A stretch of DNA of 64,000 bases from Limonium bicolor (taxonomy: Eukaryota > Streptophyta > Magnoliopsida > Caryophyllales > Plumbaginaceae). The stretch covers positions 123,257,503 to 123,321,502 of the forward strand of contig CM041783.1 of assembly GCA_023374045.1 (NCBI GenBank), in the 5' to 3' direction. Position numbers and translations under genes: made by a program. Positions 22,000 through 31,571 of the stretch are shown here, piece after piece. Positions within the stretch are counted from its first letter, which is position 1. Every line of letters starts with the position of its first letter. Under the pieces are notes generated by a model. That model ran no database searches. It had not been told where the DNA came from and saw nothing but the letters and a program-made list of their open reading frames with translations.

Positions 22000-24900
22000 T
22001 GTAGACACCAAAATTCTCACCCCATAAAGCAAATTCCGAAATAATAAGAGGGGTCGTCGCCTTTCTTTTTTCAAAACATATTAACGTGCGTGCTAAGACG
22101 AAACCATCATTTTATAATCTTTTTCAAAACATTTCAGAAAACACAATTCTTCGAAAATGAATTTCCATCGACAGTCCAGTTTCAAGGTCGTCCCCTTCAC
22201 TTATTTTACTATCTTATTTGTTTTGTTTACTCTATTTATTTTATTTTATTTATTTTTATTATCTATCCACTTTTTCTTATATTTATTTATTCTACTATTA
22301 GCATTAGTATTTTCATTTTTATTTTCATTTATACACACTCATTTTCATCTTACAAACTCAATCCACACTTGATTGAAGTCTGGTCTAGCCCAATCCCATA
22401 GCCCATTCCAGCTCCAAGCATTGGACCTACAGGCCCAAACAAAAAACTCAAACCCACTCAAAAACCTACCTCTCACACTATAAAACATACAGGAAAACAA
22501 AGCCAACAAAAGGGGAGAACCCAGCCGACCAAAAAACACATTCCCACGCTTTGCTCCACTGGCCAGAACATTTTTCATCCTCTATTTCCACATTTCAGAA
22601 GCAAAACTACAGAGCCTCTCGGGACTTTTCTCCTCCCACCGGAAATCATCACCAACCGCATCATTCACCGGAAAAACCATCTCACCCTCTACTTTCTTTC
22701 AACCATCCTCGTTCTTCCTCTCGATTTCACCTGGAAGAATCCGAACCCCATCGAAAACCCAGAACCCATTCCTCCCATTCAGTATTCTCCCACCATTACC
22801 GAATTTCTTCACCCAGACCCTCTCTATTTATCATCTCTGAAACTCCAAAGACCCTAATTCTCCCTCGGATCCTCTCTTCAAGCCATTGTCTTCTCCCCGT
22901 TCCTTCTTCCTTTCTCTGGAAAAAGCCGATGTCGAGAACGATACTTTGTTTGCTCTCTCTCCACGTTCTTCAAATCTCTTCACACCAGACGAACTTGGCG
23001 ACAAGGGATGGTATTCTGAACGATTTCAGTGGAAATCCTCTAATGCTTGGTGGCGACCCCATAGGATTCGGATTCTCTGAAACTTATGTCGACTATCTTT
23101 CTGATTTGCCCTCCCTCATTTTAGTTTTTCATGCCTGCTGTCATTTTTGCCTCCCCGCACATTAATCTCGTTAAGCTCGAACCCACCCAGGTTCGTGAGT
23201 TTGCAAGCACAAACTAGATTTTGACATTACATATGTTTCGTTTTCGCTTTCACTGGTATGCTCATCCACCCATTTTTGTTCTGTTCGACTTCCTTCTGAT
23301 TCTTGGTCAATCTGCTCTTTTGCTTGAGTTAAACATTTGTTCTGAGATTTATTTTAACTTGATGATTTGCTTTCGATGTTTCTGCCATCTTATTCGAACT
23401 CAACCACGGCAGGTCGGGAATGTTCTTCTGATTTAGACTCACTATCTCGTTCTTTCATACAGTTGAAGAAGGAATCATAAGGGGTTTGGCAGTTTAATGT
23501 TGATTATTGTGCTGATCTAATCCCAGTTGGTTATTGTGTTGTTGGGTCGGTGAACTTGCTGGTGCACTGCTCTACTTTTTTGAAATCGTTGAAATACGCT
23601 TCTAAATCAAAACATTGGACTCGTTTTGTCCTTGAGGAATGGTAGATTTCGTTTACACAGCTTATTTTGTCACACCGCAGAAGACAGTTCATCTGTTTGA
23701 TACTTGAATTCGACCTGTAAATTACCGAGACCCTTGACTTCATCTTGTTCTCACTCTATTCTGCTTTGGAAACCGCTTAGTTTCCTTTTTGATTGATTTA
23801 TTGTCTTCACTAACATATTTATCTGTCTGTTGACCGCTGTTGATCTGCTGATAGAAGTTAAGTTTGAGGTCCGCCGCGTCGATCACGAGAAGAATGACAG
23901 CCGACACAATGCTCTCCATGAGTGGAATATGACTCTAAATTGCATTTTGTTCCTATCTGTCTGCTAAACCACAGAAATAACCTCGTTCATTTGTTTTGTT
24001 TCTGACCTACCACGCTGTTTTGCAGAGAATTTTCATCCCCCTTTCGATTCATGCCTGCACATGGTTATATGTACTATGCTGGCGAAAAACATGGAAGCTC
24101 TATTTGGTTTTCCTTCAGAGCTTGATTGTAGTTTCGCTCATTCATTCGATTCTGGTGAGACTAATATTTTATTTCCCTTTGTTCAGGCGTTGGTTCGGAT
24201 TTCAGTCCGACACAGACATGTATACTGCCCCTTTAATTTTTGTGGCTGTTCATTCAATTCGGCTTGATGCTTATCCCATTGGTTTGCAATTTGACCGAAG
24301 TGCACATGTCCTGGTCGGAATAAACTGAAGCTTACTTACGTCGACTCGCTTGATTTGGAATTGTTCTTGGACCTTGCAAGTTGACTTTGCTGGTGGACAT
24401 TGAACTTCATGCCTATGGGTTTGGAAATTCTTTTAACAACCTTTCCTAGCATCAACTTAATTACCTTAATTTGATGATTAATTGTCTCTTGTACATACAT
24501 ATCTGGTTTGAAATTCTTGTTGTTTCTCGCACGGCAGTCTGTCACTTGTACAATGATTCAAGTTTAAAAACCGATCTGAGATTAACATATTTGTCCATAA
24601 GTTGGCTTGTAAAATATGACAAGTTTTGTTTCACTATGTTACTCTTGTCGGTGCTTTGACATATCTATTTCTAAATCTCATATTTCGCATACTTTGTATC
24701 AGTTTTGCTTTCATTGTTTTTTGCCTCAACTGTTATTTGATATTGTTAAGCCTTAGTTACTAGCCCTTTAGGTCCTAGCCATTAGGATAGAGGGGTCCCC
24801 CTGGTCTGGTTGGTCATTGACCAATCTCATGGTGGTGATACCCCTAAACCCTAAAATACACATCTAAACAAAATACGTATATATATATGTATATAACAAT

Positions 24901-27779
24901 CTTTTCTTCAGGCCATTCGACTCCTAAAATTCAAAATCTCTCGCCCACGTTCCAACCTATATTATATTCTAGTCCAAATCATGATCCGACTCAAACCAGA
25001 ATTCGACCCAAATCACTCAACCTGGTCCATACCGAGCCCAACAAAGACCCAAGCCCACAAAAGTCAACCCAAGTCCAAACTCGGCCCAATACCCAATCAA
25101 ACCAAAAATCAACTTAAGTAACAAAAATCAAACCTTGACCAAAAGACATTGACCTTGACAAAAAAAATGTTGACCTTGACCAAAAAAAGTTGACCAATCC
25201 CAATTTGACCTTACCTTTGACCTGGTCCAACTTTGACCAGCCCGCTTTGACCTTGACCCAAGTTTGACTTAATCTCACTTTGACTCAGTCAACCAACCTG
25301 AACCTTGACCTAATCCAACTTTGACCAACTTGAATTTTGACTTTGACCCCACTTTCAAGCCCAACTTTGACCCCACTTTCAAGCCCAACTTTGACCCAAC
25401 TTTCAAGCCCAACTTTGACCCCACTTTCAAGCCCAACATTTGGCCCAATCTGACCCGGCCCAATTCGACTGGCCAATCCAACCCGGCCCATTTTCCAATT
25501 TTGGCCTAAACCCAATTTAATCCCAAATTCAAATCAACTCAATGTCAAACCCAATTCAATTCAAGCCCAATTCATTTTCAATTCAGCTCAGTCCAAGCCT
25601 GATTCAATTCAATCCAATTCAAACTCATTGTAAATCCCATTCAAGCTCCAAAAATCCAAAAACATTCCTTAGTATTCAGCTTTAATTCAAAAATCCCAAA
25701 AAAAAAAGCTTCTTTCTCAAATGTTCAAACAATCATTTTATTTAAACTTCATCAAGTTTTCCAAGAAACCATTTTGTGGAATTTTAAAGGAAAAACTCTT
25801 CTCACATCATAGAAAACTCTTCTCAACTGTAGAAAGTTCTTCTCACATATACATAAAGTTTTCTCCTAAAACATTTCTCAAAATCAGTGTTTCTTTACAG
25901 AGAATTCCGAACGACTTTAAAAGTTTTCAAACTTAGTTCTTTTTAACTCAAAAATAAACCGTTTTCAGGGAGCAAGAAATGTCTAACTCCTTCAAAACAT
26001 TTCATCCATGGTTAGGCATCACTTGTCTCTCTTCTAAAATAAAAGTCCGAGGCAGGGCACTGGGGTAGTAACCTCCCTTGTCGCAGTCTGGGTCTTTAGG
26101 CGGGGCATTAGGGTGACAAACCTCCCCTAATTGCAGCCTAGATTTTTACGAGGCGGGGTGTTAGGGAAGTAACGACCTTCCTAGTTGCAGCCGGGATTTT
26201 AAAATCGTCTAACTCCCTTCCACTCGATTTCAGTATTTTTGGCTTTTAAATGTTTTAAACCCGGGAGTTAGAGACGTCATAAGGGTTTGACCGAGAACAT
26301 CTCATTCATGGTGTTTCTCTCTGAATCCTATTTTCGACATAAATTCATTGCCCATCTTTCGAACCTCGACACTTACCATTAATTAAGTGTCGTGTTCGAG
26401 GGGGTACATAGGGTAATCCCTCAGGATTATCCGCCCTTTTACAACAAAAAAGGAATTTCCGATTTAAAAAAAAAACTTTAAGAGACAATTTTGACAATCA
26501 TTCCTCCAAACAATTCAGTCCACCATCATCTCACTCTAAATTCGAAATATCCCAAACATCAACCCTTTCAGAATCTTAAATCCGAAAAACCCGGGATCTC
26601 TCCCAACTTCTAATTGCCTCACTTACTCAAATCATCTTCAAAACTCCAAATCACTTCATACTCAAATCATCATTCAAACTTCGAATCACCTCAAACTCGA
26701 ATCCCTCCCTAATCCCAGCTTCTCTCAAACCTCCAAAGTCCCGCAGGCCCGAGCGCCTCACAGACTCGAACATCTCAACCTCTCTACCATATCAAGATTC
26801 AAATGTCTCACAGACCCGAGTGTCTCACAGACTTTGATATCCCATACCTCCCACTACATGAACATCTCAATTGTCTCATAGACCCGAGCGTCTCACAGAC
26901 TAACCTCTCAAACATCTCAAAAACCTTCGAAACCCCAAGATCTCCAAAAACCCCCAAAATCGTGAACTACGTAAGGTCTGATCTCAACAGGGAGTTGAGT
27001 ACGTAGGCAACCCATCTAGGGTGCGATCCCATTCCAAACAAAAAATCCCTTTTCCCTCTCTAAGGTGGCTCTCATATCTCTTAAAGCACACAAACCTCCT
27101 TCGGCTCTCACAGACTACAAACCACCAGGCTCCAAGTCTTGTCTATTTACTCAACCCCCAGACTTTCCCAAATCTCCATTCTATACTCATCCAAATTCCC
27201 CAATTCCCTCTTCTAGGCGTTGGCTTGGCAGAAAAGCTTGCCTCACCCACTCTCTTTCTCTCTTCCCCTCCTGATCCTATCCTTGGCTTTGAAATGAATC
27301 TCTCTAAAAAGGTTTTGAAAGACGGTAATCCCGACAATTGGAGACCGAGGTTTCCTCGGGCACCAATCCGAAGTCGTGGTCGTTGCCACTTCTAAGGGGT
27401 GTAACCCAGTGCGAACCCACACAGAATCTCTAGTATGATCAGATAAGTCCTATCCATAGGTAACAAATCATCAGAGTCAACCAACGGTTCTTAGAACCCG
27501 ATCTTCCTTCCTAGTTATCATAGGTCAAACTAGGTGGCGACTCTAGTCAATTCCGCCTTATAGAGGCATAAGTCCGCGTGGAGCCCATCGAGAGCGGGTG
27601 TAGTGCACACTTGCACTCCCCATTATGCTTTCTGGGAAAGACGGACGATGTAGTAGGTATTTGAGGGATGCCAGAATAACGGGTTTTCACCCTCCACAGA
27701 ATGACATTATAGGATCTAGGCTTTTTAGTCAGACCGTATTTAGATTGACCCCCCTCATACCGAAAAATCACCCTCCACA
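22000..27779 (+). repeat. LTR 3 of the Tat/Ogre-like element, right end of the array
   Basis: It starts TGTAGACACC at 22000 and ends CCTCCACA at 27779, 5780 bp against 5784 bp for LTR 2. At 27780 the sequence leaves the element instead of entering a primer site, so this is the true right boundary. The next five bases, GATAC (27780-27784), are the candidate target-site duplication; the left partner lies outside the window. TATA box at 22489-22495, hairpin at 26967-27006. Confidence 0.85.
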
Positions 27780-28440
27780 GATACTGCATTCTTGACTCAC
27801 CTCCATAATTAAGACATCTCCTGACCTAAGTACTAATTTCTATGCGAGGTCCACACACTTCTGCTCGCTAAAAAAGAATTCGGCATCGTCACCAATGGAC
27901 CAAGACACTACAGGCACTCCCAATTCGAGAGATTCCGCTGTCTCGTGCTTATCTTGGTGTAAACCAAGTTGTCCACCTTCTTCGTAGAAGTTAATAATTC
28001 AAAGGTCCGCTTCAAGTGTAGGAATTAGGTCAGCCTCTAGTTGCTGCGCAATCTCCACAACTTGTGCGCTAACCACTTGAAATTCATCGGGTATCACTGG
28101 TGGTGTTGCTCCGTCTTCCGCTCTTGTCTTCCGGTATGTCTTGGTATAAGGGTTCTAGTCCTTTCCTAAGCACATCATCTTCAGCTTCATCTTCGCTCCA
28201 CCGGGGAATTCGGGTGTGTAAAATCCTCCGGGACCCGCTCCTAGTTCGTTGCATCATCGGATGATGGATATTTGCGCTTCAGGTGTTAGATATCCTTTTA
28301 ATAAGATCATACCTGGTCGGATGACCTGACACTGCTCGTTGGTGATGCGGTGAGTGGTGATGTCGGCTTCTTCGGGGAGGGGGTTTGAAGGAATTGGGTA
28401 ACAGATATTGAAGGTTCCTATGGTGGTAAATTTTATCAAA
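27780..28440 (-). pseudogene. Decayed AlkB-type 2-oxoglutarate/Fe(II) dioxygenase domain inside element A
   Basis: One minus-strand frame reads through about 220 codons with clear plant AlkB-homologue blocks: an N-terminal FNICYP block, VIRPGMILLKGYL, GGFYTPEFPGGAK, KMMCLGKD, IPDEF, then IINFYEEGGQLGLHQDK with the iron-binding H-x-D at 27951-27959, then VVSWSIGDDAEFFF and SGDVLIM. AlkB enzymes oxidatively remove methyl groups from nucleic acid bases; plant members include RNA demethylases. The frame holds four in-frame stops (28254-28256, 28155-28157, 27999-28001, 27840-27842) and a one-base shift near 27800, so it is dead. The Tat-like LTR truncates it just before the second iron-binding His. 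It lies downstream of gag on the same strand, and a relative occurs at the same place in element E, so it looks like an element gene rather than a chance neighbour. The family call is from motif memory, not a search. Confidence 0.85.
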
Positions 28441-28580
28441 CGTGAGTTCTAGTTTTAAACTAGTTCGGTTCATGCTCAATTCATACAAGGATTTCTAGGT
28501 CATTCAAGTATTCATCTATACAAACGATTCAAATATTTAGGCATGCTCTCAAGGATCAAGGTTGTTGAAAGTACATAAAC
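28418..28580 (-). other. Intron-like interval between gag and AlkB, element A
   Basis: On the minus strand this 163-nt, A/T-rich, stop-containing stretch begins GTTTATGT and ends ACCATAG before GAACC. Leaving it out would keep the gag-end frame and the AlkB frame in phase, with the codon split after its first base. Element E has an equivalent interval with the same phase. Splicing is an inference; no transcript evidence is available here. Confidence 0.4.
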
Positions 28581-29886
28581 CGGACTTCGTGCCGGTCCCC
28601 TCACAATCAATGATATGCAAGGCCGGCTGCCTCTACAGTGCGCCCTTTTGATCACCTCGGGACCCTTGTCCCTATGAGGTCTGCTGGGCTTGTGCATCAC
28701 CAGACGCAACCTCCTTGCCCTCTCTTTGCTTAAAGCCTTGGTAGTTGCCTTTGGGTTTAAAATTGTTCGGGCAGTCGAAAGAACGGTGACCCATTTGGTT
28801 GCATTCATAGCATCTTACTTCCTTCCCCTTGCAATCGACGCTGGGGTGGTTCTTCCCGCATGTTCTGCAGTGATAGTACCACCCTCCAAAGTGGGCCTTG
28901 TTGTGGTCGGAGCCATAACCCTTAAACGGTTGGGATCTTAGTGGTTTAGCAGCCACTACTGCAGGGTAGGCTAGCTGCAACGGCTCAGCTGTCTTGCCCT
29001 TCTCAGCATGGGCATTGTTGTCTCTGGGGGTACTCTTATGAGGTGGGTGGGTGTACTTCCCCTTCTTTGGCTTCTAGCCCTTGTTCTTATGTTGCTCCTC
29101 TGAGCTAGCATTCTTGGGGTTAGTCTTACGCTTGAGCGCATTCTCTTTGTCCCTCAACAAGACGGTGATTTCAACCCTTGAGGTGGCATGGTAACACTCA
29201 TGGAAGGAGGTAAAGCGGGTGTATCCCATGCCGTACCGGAGGCGATGGCTCAGGCCGCCATAGAAGTAATCGACCAACACCTGCCCGGTGTACCCCAAGT
29301 CAGGTAGTAGATGGAGAATAGAAGTGAACTTAGCATAGTATTCATCGACGGTCATTTAATCTGTCATCTTCAAAGTGTCAAGCTCTAAGCGCTTCTTGGT
29401 CTTAACGTGCTCAGGATAGTATTTTGATCTGAGGAGGGAGGTGTAAGCTTCCTAATCAAAGGTCAAATCGGCGGTGTGCTCAGCTTTGACAAGTTTCTAG
29501 CAATCCATGGCGGCATCCTTGAGGTAGTAAGCGACTATCCTCACTTGAACTCCAGCAAGAGCTTCGAGAGTCACAAATGCCTTCTCCATTTCAAGAATGT
29601 TGGCCTCTAGCTTGGCAGGGTCGCTCTCACCTCTGAAGCAAGGAGATCGAAGATCTACGACGGCCTTTACCCAATTTACCTCTCGGGGTTACGGTGGGTC
29701 AGGCTATTGTTGTTGTTGTTGGTTTTGTTGGTCTTGTTGGGTCAGCTGTACAGCGGCTATCACTTGCGGTAGCATTTGTGCTACGGTGGTGGCGGCGATT
29801 TCAGCTATCGTCTGCACGCCCGGCTCATTTGTAGCCTCACCACGGGGTCGGCCTCGACCTCGTCCTAACATCTGAACATTTAACAT
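28580..29886 (-). pseudogene. gag: Broken Ty3/Gypsy gag of element A
   Basis: Gag forms the virus-like particle and packages element RNA. The minus-strand start at 29884-29886 opens a Gly/Arg-rich N terminus (GRGRGRPRG) followed by a Gln run. Next comes a retrotransposon-gag core (AKLEANILEMEKAF, VRIVAYYLKDAA, YYPEHVKTKKRLELDTLK, MTVDEYYAKFTSIL). The C terminus has two zinc knuckles, C-x2-C-x3-H-x4-C and CYECNQMGHRSFDC. Several stops interrupt the frame, including two at positions normally Trp in the core, so it is non-functional. The primer site of element A lies about 190 bp upstream and the AlkB pseudogene follows downstream. The layout matches gag of element E. I cannot assign the Gypsy lineage with confidence. 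Confidence 0.8.
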
Positions 29887-30060
29887 TTCACATTAGGTAC
29901 TGTGACCAACTGATCTTTAGTTTAAACAGTTGTATCATCCTTTCGGGCGTTAAGGGGTATCCGTAATGATTACGGTCATTGAAGGTTAGGTTCCCAATCC
30001 TCCGTTGTAAAACAATTTGTAATTCTAACTCAGTAATGAATACACTTGGTAATACTCGGC

Positions 30061-30090
30061 TATCAGAGCGACACTTCGCTCTGATACCAC
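30061..30090 (-). other. Primer-binding site of element A in a hairpin
   Basis: The minus strand reads GTGGTATCAGAGC at 30078-30090, the standard site for initiator-Met tRNA, four bases inside the LTR end. The adjacent sequence makes an 11-bp perfect stem, 30061-30071 with 30076-30086, loop of 4. Comparable stems occur at the primer sites of elements C and E. Confidence 0.8.
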
Positions 30091-30094
30091 TTTT

Positions 30095-31571
30095 TGTAAC
30101 AGCCCTACCGCTAATCTCCTAATCATCTCCTAATCATCACGGTCACTAAGCTAATCGCAGCGGAACCAACAACCTAAGTAGCGGATGATACACGCCGTTA
30201 GCCGCCCATATGACTAACTAGGCCTCAAACAAACAATAACACGGTCTGATAGCAGAAAAAATACCGAGTTATCATTTACAACTTCAAACAGCTTCAACAA
30301 CTCCTAACACAAATACCAACAAGATATACATCCCCGTTTCTCCACAACAATATCTAAAAAGTGATTACCGAGTCTAAGAGTTTAGTTCACGATTTACAAC
30401 CCTTCAAGTCTACAAAATATTAACAGTTTACATCTAGCCATAACCCCCCCCCCATATTTACAATTTCCCAAAATCCAAAAAAGTGTACCACATGGTACAC
30501 CGGCTACAGATCCTAACCGTGTACAACTCGATACACCAATCAAAATAGCTAGTCTAACAAAGAAACATTTCGGTCATTTCTGACCCTTCATCCGCCTCGA
30601 GTTCCTGCAATTAAAATCAGTGCCCCAAGGGGCTCAGCAAAAGCGGCATATAACTTCCGCATACCCTGCGTACTAGCGAGGGTACGCCAACTAATTGGTC
30701 GCCAACATGCGGTTCATTGTGTAATAATAACATGCTATATAACTGGAAACATAGGCATGCATGACAACAAGCAATCAAGTTATATTAATCAAAGCACAAG
30801 TCTCACATTCAACAATCCAAGTCCGATGTTAATCAAATTTCACATGGGGGTTAGCCCAATTACCATCCGGGTTAATCGGATGTCATCATCTCATTACTCA
30901 AATTCAATAACTCAACAAATAAAAGTCTTCCCCAATCAATTTCTCCTTCTCTTATCAATTCTTAATTCAAGTCTGTATGACCTCTGGGCTGGGATAAGGA
31001 TATCCCACCACCAGGCTTAAAGTTGGCCCACTTAACCAGGTTGCTACCCATTTAAGGGGTTTGGACCATGGAAAAAACTATAGCCAAGAATCGGTTAACA
31101 ATCTCTCTTGTTACCTCATCCTCACGCGTGGCCAAAACTATATCAGACTCCTCAAATTCTCCCAAATTCTCAAATCCAAATTCTCAATGTTAGAGGGTTA
31201 GATGGTTAGGGAGTTAGTGAGAAGCCAACAACAAACAGTTAAGCTTCCACAAAAAACAATCAACCCTTCATAAGCCAACATAGCTCCAAAATCAATCACC
31301 ACCCAACAAGGCAAAAAATTACAATATATCGGAATGTGCAATAAACCAATTACATGCTTTTATCTTATTTAGGTGGTTGCAATTAAACACACAAACAAAC
31401 AAGCCGGGGTAACCCCGTTAGGATACAGGGCATGATGAAATCATACCGTTCACCGTCGATCTCAGACATTCGATTCCCTTCGGCTCGACTATTAAGGTCT
31501 TATAACGTACCACGCAGTCCCACAGTTAATGATCTATAGTTGACCTAACTCATTCCTTTATTAATACTTCC
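30095..31571 (-). repeat. LTR-A, primer-site-side portion
   Basis: This is the 5' LTR of minus-strand element A. On the plus strand it starts TGTAACAGCCCTACCGC next to the primer site and is interrupted after CTTCC (31567-31571) by the nested insertion 31572-53274. It contains a CCCCAAGGGG palindrome next to a T-rich GCAGG motif on the minus strand (30604-30639) and a GCGTAC/GTACGC stem near 30668. No coding sequence. Confidence 0.75.
31567..31571. other. Target-site duplication CTTCC, left
   Basis: CTTCC just before the LTR-B start (TGTAACTCCCC at 31572) is repeated at 53275-53279 just after the LTR-B end (GGTATTTCA at 53274). Five-base duplications are the hallmark of LTR element integration. 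LTR-A sequence continues on both sides. Confidence 0.75.

Noticed and set aside
27780..28440. AlkB domain as part of an endogenous plant RNA virus
   Set aside because: The blocks resemble plant cellular AlkB homologues, and the neighbour is a Gypsy gag, not a viral replicase. A tree would settle it.
28690..28941. Plus-strand open frame of 83 codons opposite gag A
   Set aside because: It is the shadow of the zinc-knuckle region on the other strand.
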